From Micromonospora sp. NBC_00421 (GTDB lineage Bacteria; Actinomycetota; Actinomycetes; Mycobacteriales; Micromonosporaceae), in NCBI RefSeq assembly GCF_036017915.1, contig NZ_CP107929.1:496001-560000 (forward strand): a stretch of 64,000 bases of DNA. The letters run 5' to 3'. Shown here piece by piece: positions 1 through 7,823 of the stretch. Numbering within the stretch: the first letter of the stretch is position 1; every line of letters starts with the position of its first letter. A model generated the notes under the pieces. It was not told where the DNA came from. It saw only the letters and a program-made list of their open reading frames with translations, and ran no database searches. The position numbers were made by a program, and so were the translations under genes.

Positions 1-378
1 CGGCTCGGCTCGGGCGGCCCCTGGGAGGCCGTGTACGGCTACTCCCGGGTGGTCCGGGCCGGTCGGTCGGCCTGGACGGCCGGCTGCACGTCCACGGTCG
101 ACGGGGTGGTGACGCACGTCGGTGACGCCGCCGCGCAGACCGCGCAGGCGTTGCGGATCGGCCTGGCCGCCCTGGCCGAGGTGGGCGCGTCCGCCGCCGA
201 CGTGGTGCGGACCCGGATGTACGTGACCGACCGGCTCTTCGCCGACGAGGTCGGCCGGGCGCACAACGCCGTCTTCGGCGCGATCCGGCCCGCCGCCACC
301 ATGGTCGTGGTCGCCGGCCTGCTCGACCCCGACCACCTGGTGGAGATCGAGCTGGAGGCACACCTGCCCCCGGCCTGA
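1..378 (+). CDS. RidA/YjgF/Rid-family protein, 5' end outside window
   Basis: The reading frame is open from base 1 and stops at TGA 376-378, so the start codon lies upstream of the window. About 125 residues are visible, nearly a full Rid-family length (about 130). The visible start, GPWEAVYGYSRVV, is the typical first strand of the fold, and the C-terminal half carries the family pattern VRTRMYVTD followed by RPAATMVVV and a final hydrophobic/acidic strand (VEIELEA). RidA proteins hydrolyse reactive enamine/imine intermediates released by PLP enzymes, but this family has many subgroups. The catalytic Arg of RidA may correspond to the Arg in IRPAAT; that is inference. It lies upstream of, and in the same direction as, ohrR, separated by about 100 bp with its own ohrR promoter, so probably not one operon. 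Confidence 0.85.
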   Translation, partial: RLGSGGPWEAVYGYSRVVRAGRSAWTAGCTSTVDGVVTHVGDAAAQTAQALRIGLAALAEVGASAADVVRTRMYVTDRLFADEVGRAHNAVFGAIRPAATMVVVAGLLDPDHLVEIELEAHLPPA

Positions 379-454
379 TCCTCCGGTCGGCGTCGTCCTC
401 CGGTCGGCGACCCGGGCGGGTGACGGGGGCCACCTCCGGCCAGATGAGTTGTGC

Positions 455-483
455 ACAATTTAATTGCGGGCTACAGTTTCCGG
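455..483 (+). promoter_or_regulatory. ohrR promoter with OhrR-type operator
   Basis: CAATTTAATTG at 456-466 is a near-perfect palindrome and matches the AT-rich core of known OhrR boxes; it is striking in such GC-rich DNA. TACAGT at 472-477 fits a -10 box exactly 6 nt before GTG 484, the spacing of leaderless actinobacterial genes. The operator therefore lies just upstream of the -10, as expected for autorepression. Seen: both motifs and the spacing. Inferred: OhrR binding. Confidence 0.7.
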
Positions 484-930
484 GTGAGTGAGAATCTGGT
501 GCTGCGTCGGCAGGTGTGCTTCGCCCTCTATGCGGCGTCCCGCGCGCTCACCGACGTCTACCGGCCCATCCTCGACGAGTTCGGGCTCACCTACCCGCAG
601 TACCTGGTGCTGCTGGTGCTCTGGGAGCGGGGCGACGACCCACCCACGGTCTCCGAGCTGGGGGCGGCGCTGCGGCTCGACTCCGGCACGCTCTCCCCGC
701 TGCTCAAGCGGTTGGCGGCGGCGGGCCTGGTGGTCCGCACCCGCTCCGCGCACGACGAACGCCGGGTGGAGGTGGGGCTCACCGCCGACGGCGCGGCCCT
801 GCGCCAGCGGATGACCGACGTGCCGCTGCGGGTGGCCTGTGCCACCGGCCTCGACGAGGCCGAACTCGTCGCGTTGCGCGACATCCTCACCCGCGTCACC
901 GAGACGATCCACCGACAGAAGGAGCAGTGA
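484..930 (+). CDS. ohrR: MarR-family organic hydroperoxide regulator OhrR
   Basis: This is a 148-residue MarR-type winged-helix repressor. The conserved peroxide-sensing Cys is at residue 12 (RRQVCFAL), followed by the OhrR-typical YPQYLVLLVLWE segment, a recognition region around residues 55-80 (TVSELGAALRLDSGTLSPLLKRL) and the wing with RTRSAHDERRVEVGLT. A second Cys at 119 would suit a two-Cys sensor that forms a disulfide on oxidation; that is inference from the family. GTG 484 is chosen as start because a -10 box sits 6 nt upstream and because an earlier in-frame GTG at 451 would put the operator inside the gene. ohr follows 5 bp downstream, so the two are almost surely co-transcribed and derepressed by organic peroxides. 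Confidence 0.9.
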   Translation: MSENLVLRRQVCFALYAASRALTDVYRPILDEFGLTYPQYLVLLVLWERGDDPPTVSELGAALRLDSGTLSPLLKRLAAAGLVVRTRSAHDERRVEVGLTADGAALRQRMTDVPLRVACATGLDEAELVALRDILTRVTETIHRQKEQ

Positions 931-935
931 TCCCC

Positions 936-1367
936 ATGCAGGTGCTCTACACCGCCTCCGCGACGGCCACCGGCGACGGCCGTGACGGCCACGTCCGCAC
1001 CTCCGACGCCACGGTCGAGCTGGACCTGGCCATCCCGAAGGAGATGGGCGGCGCGGGCGGCGCGGCCAACCCCGAGCAGCTCTTCGCCGCCGGCTACGCG
1101 GCCTGCTTCCACTCCGCGCTGCGCCTGGTCGCCCGCCGGGCCAAGGCCGACGTGACCGGCTCGGTCGTCGAGGCCGAGGTCGGCATCGGCCCGAACGGCA
1201 GCGGTGGCTTCGGCCTGGCCGTCACCCTGGTGGTGGACCTGCCTGCCGTCGAGCGCTCTGCCGCACAGCAGTTGGTCGAGGCCGCCCATCAGGTCTGCCC
1301 GTACTCGAACGCCACCCGGGGCAACATCGAGGTGGCGCTCACCGTGCGCGAGGCCGCCGCGGCCTGA
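936..1367 (+). CDS. ohr: Organic hydroperoxide resistance protein Ohr
   Basis: This 143-residue protein is a normal-length member of the Ohr/OsmC family of thiol peroxidases that reduce organic hydroperoxides in the cytoplasm using lipoyl-type thiols. The two catalytic cysteines are present: Cys57 in YAACFHSAL and Cys121 in VCPYSNATRGN, the latter the diagnostic Ohr signature separating it from OsmC. The N-terminus (MQVLYTASATATGDGRDGHVRT) and the NPEQLFAAGYAACF block are canonical. ATG 936 is preceded by the Shine-Dalgarno-like AAGGAG at the end of ohrR, so translation is likely coupled. Function is well established for the family; nothing is abnormal here. Confidence 0.95.
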   Translation: MQVLYTASATATGDGRDGHVRTSDATVELDLAIPKEMGGAGGAANPEQLFAAGYAACFHSALRLVARRAKADVTGSVVEAEVGIGPNGSGGFGLAVTLVVDLPAVERSAAQQLVEAAHQVCPYSNATRGNIEVALTVREAAAA

Positions 1368-1413
1368 GCGCCGCACCGGCCCACCACCATCGCGTACGAG
1401 AGGACGACACCGG

Positions 1414-2412
1414 ATGACCAGCAACCGTGAGATCCACCTGGCCTCCCGCCCACAGGGGTGGCCGACCGCAGACGACTTCCGCCTCGTCGAGACCGAGGTG
1501 CCCACCCCGGGTCCGGGGCAGATCGTGGTCCGCAACCAGTTCATGTCGGTCGACCCGTACATGCGCGGCCGGATGAACGACGCCAAGTCCTACGTGCCGC
1601 CGTTCGCCCTGGACGCCCCGCTCGACGGCGGCGCGATCGGCGAGGTGGTGGCCGGTGGTGCCGACGGGATCAGTGTCGGCGACACCGTGCTGCACGGGCT
1701 CGGCTGGCGGGAGTACGCGCTGCTCGACGGTGCGTCCGCCCGCCGGGTCGACCCGACCGCCGCCCCGGTGAGTGCCTACCTGAGCGTGCTCGGGATGACC
1801 GGGCTGACCGCGTACGCCGGGCTGCTCGACGTGGCGGCGATGCAGCCGGGGGAGACCGTGTTCGTCTCCGGCGCGGCCGGCGCGGTGGGCAGCATGGTCG
1901 GCCAGATCGCCAAGCTCCGGGGTGCCGGCCGGGTGATCGGCAGCGCCGGTTCGCCGGCCAAGGTGAAGCGGCTGACGGCGCTCGGCTTCGACGCCGCCTT
2001 CGACTACCACGACGGCCCGGTGCGGGATTCGCTGAAGGCCGCCGCCCCGGACGGGATCGACGTCTACTTCGACAACGTCGGTGGCGAGCACCTGGAGGCC
2101 GCCATCGGCGCGATGAAGCTGCACGGTCGGGCCGCCATCTGCGGCATGATCGCGCAGTACAACTCGGCTGAGCCGCCGGCCGCACCGCGCAACCTGGCGC
2201 TTGTCATCGGCAAGCGGCTGACCCTGCGTGGTTTCCTGGTCGGCGACCACGGCGACCTGCGCGAGCAGTTCGTCGCCGAGGTGGCCGGCTGGCTGCGCGA
2301 GGGCCGGCTCTCCTACGACGAGACGATCGTCGACGGCATCGGCAACGCCCCCGAGGCGTTCCTCGGCCTACTACGCGGCGAAAACCTCGGCAAGATGCTG
2401 GTCCGCCTCTAA
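1414..2412 (+). CDS. NADP-dependent oxidoreductase, MDR superfamily (alkenal/curcumin reductase-like)
   Basis: The 332-residue product is a zinc-free medium-chain dehydrogenase/reductase. Visible family marks are RNQFMSVDPYMRGRM near the N-terminus, the nucleotide-binding glycine motif SGAAGAVGSMVGQIAK around residues 150-165, and YFDNVGGEHL and GMIAQYN further on, as in plant double-bond reductases and bacterial YncB/CurA. Such enzymes use NADPH to reduce activated C=C bonds of aldehydes, ketones or quinones; the exact substrate cannot be read from sequence. It follows ohr by 46 bp on the same strand, which suggests it may share the peroxide-stress transcript and detoxify lipid-derived enals, but this is inference. 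ATG 1414 is the first Met of the conserved N-terminus. Confidence 0.9.
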   Translation: MTSNREIHLASRPQGWPTADDFRLVETEVPTPGPGQIVVRNQFMSVDPYMRGRMNDAKSYVPPFALDAPLDGGAIGEVVAGGADGISVGDTVLHGLGWREYALLDGASARRVDPTAAPVSAYLSVLGMTGLTAYAGLLDVAAMQPGETVFVSGAAGAVGSMVGQIAKLRGAGRVIGSAGSPAKVKRLTALGFDAAFDYHDGPVRDSLKAAAPDGIDVYFDNVGGEHLEAAIGAMKLHGRAAICGMIAQYNSAEPPAAPRNLALVIGKRLTLRGFLVGDHGDLREQFVAEVAGWLREGRLSYDETIVDGIGNAPEAFLGLLRGENLGKMLVRL

Positions 2413-2472
2413 CCCCCCCACCCCCACCCCCCACCCCCACCCCCCGGCGGGTGGTGACCAGGATGACCGTGT

Positions 2473-2528
2473 TGATCAAGAGGTTTGCGTCATTCTTGAA
2501 GATCGAACTGACGCAAACCTCTTGATCA
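2473..2528. repeat. Palindromic repeat family A, copy 1
   Basis: The 20-nt arm TGATCAAGAGGTTTGCGTCA (2473-2492) is repeated perfectly inverted at 2509-2528, around a 16-nt loop. The same element occurs at 15302-15369 and 27577-27667. It sits after the oxidoreductase and before hisF. It could act as a terminator, though no U-tract follows, or be a REP-like mobile palindrome. Confidence 0.9.
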
Positions 2529-2584
2529 CCGGCGCCTCCCGGGGGCGGACACACGGGGCGGTCGTCGGTGTGACCGGGGTTGGA

Positions 2585-2596
2585 TAGGCTCACGGC
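2585..2596 (+). promoter_or_regulatory. hisF -10 box, leaderless arrangement
   Basis: TAGGCT at 2585-2590 lies exactly 6 nt before ATG 2597. This is the layout of leaderless transcripts, in which transcription starts at the A of the start codon. No Shine-Dalgarno sequence is visible before hisF, in agreement. Confidence 0.6.
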
Positions 2597-3364
2597 ATGA
2601 CGGTGGCGGTGCGGGTGATCCCGTGTCTGGACGTGGACGCCGGTCGGGTGGTCAAGGGGGTCAACTTCCTCGACCTGCGCGACGCCGGTGACCCGGTGGA
2701 GCTGGCGGCGGCGTACGACCGGGCCGGCGCGGACGAGTTGACCTTCCTGGACGTCACCGCGTCCTCCAGCGACCGGGGCACCATGCTCGACGTGGTACGC
2801 CGTACCGCCGAGTCCGTCTTCATCCCGCTCACCGTCGGCGGCGGCGTCCGGCAGGTCGCCGACGTGGACACCCTGCTGCGGGCCGGAGCCGACAAGGTGG
2901 GGGTGAACACCGCCGCCATCGCCCGCCCCGAGCTGATCGCCGAGATCGCCGACCGGTTCGGCCGGCAGGTGCTGGTGCTCTCGCTGGACGTCAGGCGGGC
3001 CCCCGCCGGCACCACCCCCAGCGGTTTCGAGGTGACCACCCACGGTGGCCGCCGGGGCACCGGGCTCGACGCGGTCGAGTGGGCGGCGCGTGGGGCCGAG
3101 TTGGGCGCGGGGGAGATCCTGCTCAATTCGATGGATGCCGACGGCACCAAGGCCGGCTTCGACCTGACCCTGATCGAGGCGGTCCGGGCGGTGGTCGACG
3201 TGCCGGTGATCGCCAGCGGCGGGGCCGGCCGGGTCGCGCACTTCCCACCCGCGATCGGCGCGGGCGCCGACGCGGTGCTCGCCGCCAGCGTGTTCCACTT
3301 CGGCGAGTTGACCGTCGGCGAGGTCAAGGACGCCCTGCGCGCCGCCGGCCACCCCGTCCGCTGA
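2597..3364 (+). CDS. hisF: Imidazole glycerol phosphate synthase cyclase subunit HisF
   Basis: HisF (255 residues, standard length) is the cyclase half of imidazole glycerol phosphate synthase. It uses ammonia from the HisH glutaminase to convert PRFAR to IGP and AICAR in histidine synthesis. The TIM-barrel start [18 protein letters not shown] carries the first catalytic Asp, and LSLDVRR near residue 130 carries the second. The phosphate-binding loops [15 protein letters not shown] and VIASGGAG are all intact. The start ATG 2597 is at the usual family start and has a leaderless -10 box. It stands alone here: hisH and hisA are not in the window, and hisI is 15 kb downstream next to trpE. Confidence 0.97.
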   Translation: MTVAVRVIPCLDVDAGRVVKGVNFLDLRDAGDPVELAAAYDRAGADELTFLDVTASSSDRGTMLDVVRRTAESVFIPLTVGGGVRQVADVDTLLRAGADKVGVNTAAIARPELIAEIADRFGRQVLVLSLDVRRAPAGTTPSGFEVTTHGGRRGTGLDAVEWAARGAELGAGEILLNSMDADGTKAGFDLTLIEAVRAVVDVPVIASGGAGRVAHFPPAIGAGADAVLAASVFHFGELTVGEVKDALRAAGHPVR

Positions 3365-3389
3365 CGATCCGCGCCGCCATTCACCCGGC

Positions 3390-3462
3390 CCCCTGATCCG
3401 GACCGCCGGCCCACCCGGGCACCCTGATCCGGACCGCCGGCCCACCCGGGCACCCTGATCCG
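3390..3462. repeat. 31-bp tandem repeat, about 2.3 copies
   Basis: A 31-bp unit containing CCTGATCCGGACCGCC is present at 3390-3420 and 3421-3451, with the first 11 bases again at 3452-3462. It fills the gap between the convergent hisF and the minus-strand gene ending at 3481. Confidence 0.85.
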
Positions 3463-3480
3463 CGCGCCGAGCGCGATGCA

Positions 3481-3939
3481 TCAGCGGCCGGTCTGGCCCT
3501 CCGGGGAGCGGCGCGGGGCCGGGATCGACCGGACCACGTACTCCTGCACGGCGGCGGCGTGGTCCTCCTCGGGCAGGTGCCACTGCGCGCTGCCCGGAGC
3601 GTGTCGCCGGACGAGCACCCCCTGGACGCTGTCGACCGTGCCGCCGACCCCGGCCCGGGGCCGGGTACGCCAGAGCTGCTCCCCGTCGGGGGTGATCCGG
3701 AACCAACCGTCGGAGACGGTGACCAGCCCCGCCCCGACCAGCCGCTGGACCGCTGTCTCCACGTCGAGCCGTTCGGGTATCGCCTGGTTGAGGTGGTCGG
3801 CGGTGGACAGCACGTCAGTGAGCCGGACCCCCTCCGGGCGGCGGGAATCCACCGCGCGGCGGTGCCGTCCGGCCCCGCTGGCGATCACCAGTGACACGAA
3901 GATCCAGGCGTCCGTCCAGCGCCACGCGTTCTCCCCCAT
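3481..3939 (-). CDS. Hypothetical protein with winged-helix-like region
   Basis: A 152-residue soluble protein that I do not recognise by name. It opens with WRWTDAWIFVSLVIA. The middle part (about residues 38-90: LTDVLSTADHLNQAIP, then VETAVQRLVGAGLVTVSDGWFRITPDGEQLW) has the helix-turn-helix and wing pattern of a small winged-helix domain often found in uncharacterised actinobacterial proteins. The C-terminus is polar and Arg-rich. DNA binding is inference only. It follows the YczE-like gene on the same strand, separated by a small hairpin. Codon use is like the surrounding genome. ATG 3939 is the only good start; ATG followed by GGGGAG is seen, without a strong ribosome-binding site. Confidence 0.65.
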   Translation of the reverse strand: MGENAWRWTDAWIFVSLVIASGAGRHRRAVDSRRPEGVRLTDVLSTADHLNQAIPERLDVETAVQRLVGAGLVTVSDGWFRITPDGEQLWRTRPRAGVGGTVDSVQGVLVRRHAPGSAQWHLPEEDHAAAVQEYVVRSIPAPRRSPEGQTGR

Positions 3940-3954
3940 GCACGAATGATGCCT

Positions 3955-3981
3955 GTAGGTGTCCGTTGAGGAAACACCTAC
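3955..3981 (-). terminator. Hairpin overlapping the stop of the YczE-like gene
   Basis: GTAGGTGT (3955-3962) and ACACCTAC (3974-3981) form a perfect 8-bp stem with an 11-nt loop. The stem covers the stop codon of the minus-strand gene above. No clear U-run follows, so termination is only likely. Confidence 0.45.
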
Positions 3982-4784
3982 TTTCCCCCTGTCGTGTCAA
4001 CGCAGCTCAGCGTGGTCACCTCCGGACGCCCCGAGCCTGGTTTCGGCGGGAACGGTGCCCGGGGGCCCGGTTCCGCGGCGACCGGTGCCATCTCGCCCGG
4101 TGCGGTGGCGACCGGTGCCGGGTGGCCCGGTGCGGTGGCAGCCGGTGCCGGGTGGCCCCGTTCCGCAGCGCCAGGTGCCGCGGGGACGGCGAAGCGCGGG
4201 ATGAAGAACTGGGCCAACGGGCCGATGCCGAGCGCGTAGGCGACGGTGCCGAGGCCCACCGTGCCGCCGAGCAGCCAGCCCAGGGCCAGCACGGTGACCT
4301 CGATGACGGTGCGGACCAGCCGGACCGAGGGGCCCGGCCGGCGGGCGACGTAGCCGGTCATCAGGCCGTCGCGGGGGCCGGGGCCGAGCCGGGCGCCGAG
4401 GTAGAGGCCGGTGGCGGCACCGTTGGCGACGATGCCGCCGAGCAGCAGGCCGATCCGGGCGGGCAGCGGCAGCCCGGCCGGCAGCAGGGCCACCGTGGCA
4501 TCCACCACCAGGCCGATCACCACCACGTTGCTCACCGTGCCGAGCCCGGGGCGTTGCCGCAGCGGGATCCAGAGCAGCAGCACCACAGCGCCGACCGCGA
4601 TGGTCACGGTGCCGAACGACAGGCCGGTCTGCCGGGCCAACCCCTGGTGGAAGACGTCCCACGGGTCCAGGCCGAGCCCGGAGCGGATCATCATGGCCAT
4701 GCTGACGCCGTAGAGGACCAGCCCGGCGTAGAGCTGGGTGAGCCGCCGGGCGGGGCGGTGCCGGAGATTGCCAATCGAAGCCAT
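3978..4784 (-). CDS. YczE/YitT-like integral membrane protein
   Basis: This is a 268-residue membrane protein with about five hydrophobic segments. The family-typical block LTQLYAGLVLYGVSMAMMIRSGLGLDPWDVFHQGLA, then GTVTIAVGAVVLLLWIPLRQRPGLGTVSNV, identifies the YczE group of small-solute transporter-like proteins; the substrate is unknown. ATG 4784 (MASIGNLRHRP) is chosen: the longer frame to 4919 would run through the promoter of the divergent MocR gene. YczE-like genes next to MocR regulators are a known recurring pair, so its expression is probably controlled by the gene at 4843. The last 65 residues are a low-complexity Pro/Ala/Gly tail encoded by repetitive GC-rich DNA (4030-4180), probably a lineage-specific extension. 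Confidence 0.85.
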   Translation of the reverse strand: MASIGNLRHRPARRLTQLYAGLVLYGVSMAMMIRSGLGLDPWDVFHQGLARQTGLSFGTVTIAVGAVVLLLWIPLRQRPGLGTVSNVVVIGLVVDATVALLPAGLPLPARIGLLLGGIVANGAATGLYLGARLGPGPRDGLMTGYVARRPGPSVRLVRTVIEVTVLALGWLLGGTVGLGTVAYALGIGPLAQFFIPRFAVPAAPGAAERGHPAPAATAPGHPAPVATAPGEMAPVAAEPGPRAPFPPKPGSGRPEVTTLSCVDTTGGK

Positions 4785-4870
4785 GCATGCCACCCTAGGG
4801 TCCAATACCGCGCAGAGAAGAGCCAATTCTGGAGGGGTGGCCGTGACCAGCCAGGTGCGAGGGGTCCAAT
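4771..4870. promoter_or_regulatory. MocR/YczE divergent control region with four CCAAT repeats
   Basis: CCAAT occurs in direct orientation at 4771, 4802, 4823 and 4866, spaced 31, 21 and 43 bp, close to 3, 2 and 4 helical turns. The last copy is inside a CCAATTGG palindrome. MocR regulators typically bind spaced direct repeats, so these are candidate operator half-sites. This is inference; no -10 was assigned. Confidence 0.5.
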
Positions 4871-6303
4871 TGGCTCGGCTGCTCGGGCAGTGGCACGCCC
4901 TGCCGGGCCGTCGCCGCAACCCCGACTACGCCGCGCTCGCCGCCGCCGTCCGGGGCCTGCTCGCCGACGGTCGCCTCCCCCTGGGGGTACGCCTGCCGGC
5001 CGAGCGGGAGCTGGCCGAGGCGCTGCGGATCAGCCGCACCACGGTCACCGCCGCGTACCGGCAGTTGCGGGAGACCGGCCACCTGGCCAGTCGGCGCGGC
5101 GCGGGGAGCTGGACCATGCTGCCCGGCACCCACCGGGTCGCCAGCACCGGCCTGTGGACCCCGCTGGACGACCGCGACATGATCGACCTCGGGGTGGCCG
5201 CGCTGTCCGCCCCGCCCGAACTGGTGCCGGCGGCCCGCGCCGCCGTGGAGGACCTGCCGCGCTACCTGTCCGGTGCGGGCTACCACCCGACCGGCATCGT
5301 CGAGCTGCGTGAGGCGGTCGCCCGGGCGTACACCGGGCGGGGGTTGCCGACCAGCGCCGAGCAGATCATGGTGACCAGCGGCACCCAGCACGCCCTGGAC
5401 CTGGTGCTGCGGCTGGCCCTCGCGCCCGGCGGGAACGTCCTGGTGGAGTCACCCACCTACCCGAACGCGCTCGCCGCGCTGGCCGCCCGGCGGGCCCGGA
5501 TCAGCACCCACGGCCTTGCCGTCGACGGTGCCGGCTGGGACGCCGACCTGCTGCTGGGCAGCGTCCGGCAGACCCGGCCCAAACTGGCGTACCTGATCCC
5601 CGAGTTCCAGAACCCGACCGGGCACCTGATGCCCGCCGAGCTGCGGGAGCGGCTGGTCGCCACCGCGCACGCCGCCGGCACCGACCTGGTCGTCGACGAG
5701 TCCTTCGTGGACCTGCCGCTGGACGGCACGCCGCTGCCCCCGCCGGTCGCCGTCTTCGACAGGCACTCCCGGGTGATCTCCATCGGGGGGATGAGCAAGC
5801 CGTACTGGGGTGGCCTGCGGATCGGTTGGGTACGCGCCTCAGCCCCGCAGGTGCAGCGGCTGGCCGCGGCCCGGGTCGGGGTGGACATGGCCAGCCCGGT
5901 GCTCGACCAACTGGTGGCGGTGCACCTGCTCGCCCAGGCCCCGGCCATCGTCGCGGCCCGCCGTACCCAGCTCGCCACCCAACGGGACGCCCTGCTCGAC
6001 GTGCTCGCCGAGCGGCTGCCGGACTGGCGGGTCGGCGTGCCCCGCGGCGGCGTCACGCTCTGGGTCGAGCTGGACGGCCCGATCTCCAGCGCCCTGGCCC
6101 GGGCCGCCGAGGAGGTCGGCGTACGGCTGGCTCCCGGCCCCCGGTTCGGCCTGGACGGCACCCTGGAGCGCTTCCTGCGACTGCCCTTCACCCTGCCCGT
6201 CGCCGACCTGGTGGAGGCGGTCGGCCGGCTGGCCGCCATTCGTTACGACCTCGACCGGGGCGCCGGCCGCCCAGGCTGGCGGGAACCGGCCGTCATCGCC
6301 TGA
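4843..6303 (+). CDS. MocR-family (GntR-HTH + aminotransferase-like) transcriptional regulator
   Basis: The 486-residue protein has an N-terminal GntR winged helix (about residues 20-85: LAAAVRGLLADGRLPLGVRLPAERELAEALRISRTTVTAAYRQLRETG) and a large fold-type I aminotransferase-like domain (about 100-475). The PLP-binding Lys is probably in GGMSKPYWGGLRIGW, with the LIPEFQNPTG and VVDESF motifs before it. MocR proteins sense pyridoxal phosphate or amino compounds and activate or repress divergent genes; here the target is likely the YczE-like gene. GTG 4843 is preceded by GGAGG at 4831-4835 at good spacing, which decides the start over the upstream GTG 4837. The effector is unknown. Confidence 0.9.
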   Translation: MTSQVRGVQLARLLGQWHALPGRRRNPDYAALAAAVRGLLADGRLPLGVRLPAERELAEALRISRTTVTAAYRQLRETGHLASRRGAGSWTMLPGTHRVASTGLWTPLDDRDMIDLGVAALSAPPELVPAARAAVEDLPRYLSGAGYHPTGIVELREAVARAYTGRGLPTSAEQIMVTSGTQHALDLVLRLALAPGGNVLVESPTYPNALAALAARRARISTHGLAVDGAGWDADLLLGSVRQTRPKLAYLIPEFQNPTGHLMPAELRERLVATAHAAGTDLVVDESFVDLPLDGTPLPPPVAVFDRHSRVISIGGMSKPYWGGLRIGWVRASAPQVQRLAAARVGVDMASPVLDQLVAVHLLAQAPAIVAARRTQLATQRDALLDVLAERLPDWRVGVPRGGVTLWVELDGPISSALARAAEEVGVRLAPGPRFGLDGTLERFLRLPFTLPVADLVEAVGRLAAIRYDLDRGAGRPGWREPAVIA

Positions 6304-6460
6304 TCCCGGCTTCCGCCCGGGGCCGCCGCCGCGCCCGAGGCCACCGCCCGCGTCCGGCGCCGAAGTAGCCGACCCGCCGGATTGGCCGACCTGCCGGGAG
6401 TGGCCGACCGGTCGGAGTGAACCGGCCTGGCCGGCCGGCGTCGACTGGGAGACTGCCGGT

Positions 6461-7765
6461 GTGGGCAGCCGGAGGTGGTCGCATGGTGTCCGGCTCGGTG
6501 CGCCCGGCTCCCGGACCACCCGGCTGGAACTCTTCTACGACCTGGTCTTCGTCTTCGCCTTCTTCAACGTCACCACGTTGACCTCGCAACAGCCCACCGT
6601 CAGCAACCTGCTGCGCTGCCTGCTGGTGCTGGGATTGCTGTGGTGGTGCTGGACCGGGTTCGCGGGCCTCGGCAACATCGTCCGCGCCGACCAGGGGCTG
6701 CTGCCGGTGGTCGGCTTCCTCACCCTCACCGCCACCTTCCTGCTGGCGCTGACCATGCCCGGGGCGTTCAACGACCGGCCCGGCGGGCTGAACGGCCCGC
6801 TGGTCTTCGTCAGCTGCTACTTCCTGGTCCGGGCCTGTCAGTTGGCCGTCCTAGGCGTGGTGGCCCGGGGCGACCCGGCCCGGTGGCGGCAGTGGAGGCG
6901 GCTCGTGCTGCTGCCGGCGACCGCCACGGCGTTGCTGATCGTCTCCGCGCTGCTGCCGCGGAGGATCGCCGAGGACGGCACCGCGACCGCCCTGCAGCTC
7001 ACCCTCTGGACGGTCGCCCTGCTGGTGGAGTACGTGGCCGGGGTGCGCCTGGGCGGGGCCTACTGGGCGGTGGTCTCCGCCGGGCACTGGGCGGAACGGC
7101 ACGCCCTGATGGTCCTGATCGCGCTCGGCGAGTCGATCATCGCGTTGGGGGTCGGCCCGAACTTCGTCACCGGTCTGCCGCTGACCTGGCCGGTGGTGAT
7201 CGCGGCGGCGCTCGGCATCGTCGTCGTGTCGGTGCTGTGGTGGGCCTACTTCGACACCCTGGCGCTCGCCTTGGAGCAGGCGTTGCACCGCAGCCGTGAC
7301 CCGGCGTCCCGGGCCCGGTTGGCCCGGGACGCCTACACCTACCTGCACCTGCCGATCGTCGCCGGGGTGATCTTCTTCGCCCTCGGGCTCAAGGACCTGC
7401 TGGCCGAGGTGGCCGACCCGGGCACCCCGGAGTGGGGAGTGCCGTTGGGCGGCTACTGGGTGCTGGTGCTCTACGGCGGGGTGAGCCTCTATCTGCTCAG
7501 CCTCGTCGCCTGCGGGCTGCGGGCGGTGCGGGTGCTGCGCTGGCCGCCGGTGCTGGCGGTGCTGGCGTTGGGCGCGCTCGCCCCGCTGGGGGCCCGGGTG
7601 CCCGAGGTGGGCGCGTTGACCCTGCTGGCCCTGGTCTGCGTCGCCCTGGTCGTGGTGGAGACCCGGGGGCAGGGCCGCCGTCGGCACCGGGTGCGCCAGT
7701 TGGCCCTGGAGGAGGAGGAAGCCGCCGAGACCGAGCAGAGCCGGTGGCGTCACGAACACCTATGA
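6461..7765 (+). CDS. Low temperature requirement protein A (LtrA)-like membrane protein
   Basis: A 434-residue polytopic membrane protein with about eleven hydrophobic helices. The N-terminal TTRLELFYDLVFVFAFFNVT and the central SAGHWAERHALMVLIALGESIIALG are the two diagnostic blocks of the LtrA family. LtrA was first noted in Listeria for growth in the cold; its biochemical role is not established. GTG 6461 is taken as the start because it is the last start before the conserved RLELFYDL block with a sensible N-terminus; the alternative GTG at 6482 is possible. The C-terminus is a charged tail (QLALEEEEAAETEQSRWRHEHL). The preceding 157 bp hold nothing I recognise. A strong hairpin follows immediately. 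Confidence 0.85.
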   Translation: MGSRRWSHGVRLGAPGSRTTRLELFYDLVFVFAFFNVTTLTSQQPTVSNLLRCLLVLGLLWWCWTGFAGLGNIVRADQGLLPVVGFLTLTATFLLALTMPGAFNDRPGGLNGPLVFVSCYFLVRACQLAVLGVVARGDPARWRQWRRLVLLPATATALLIVSALLPRRIAEDGTATALQLTLWTVALLVEYVAGVRLGGAYWAVVSAGHWAERHALMVLIALGESIIALGVGPNFVTGLPLTWPVVIAAALGIVVVSVLWWAYFDTLALALEQALHRSRDPASRARLARDAYTYLHLPIVAGVIFFALGLKDLLAEVADPGTPEWGVPLGGYWVLVLYGGVSLYLLSLVACGLRAVRVLRWPPVLAVLALGALAPLGARVPEVGALTLLALVCVALVVVETRGQGRRRHRVRQLALEEEEAAETEQSRWRHEHL

Positions 7766-7815
7766 CCGGCCGGCGGCCGTGTCCCGGGACGGGAGGACAC
7801 GGACGCCGGCCGGTC
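7764..7815. terminator. Bidirectional hairpin between LtrA-like gene and acyl-CoA ligase
   Basis: Arms at 7764-7784 (starting GACCGGCCGGCG) and 7795-7815 pair over about 20 bp with a short bulge. It begins within the stop codon of the plus-strand gene and ends 9 bp before the stop of the minus-strand ligase, the expected place for a shared terminator. Confidence 0.65.
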
Positions 7816-7823
7816 ACCGGCGG

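Noticed and set aside
2204..3706. Long minus-strand frame opposite hisF
   Set aside because: It overlaps the clear hisF gene and has low-complexity composition.
4738..4842. Longer N-terminus of the MocR regulator
   Set aside because: It would overlap the divergent YczE-like gene; GGAGG before GTG 4843 marks the start.
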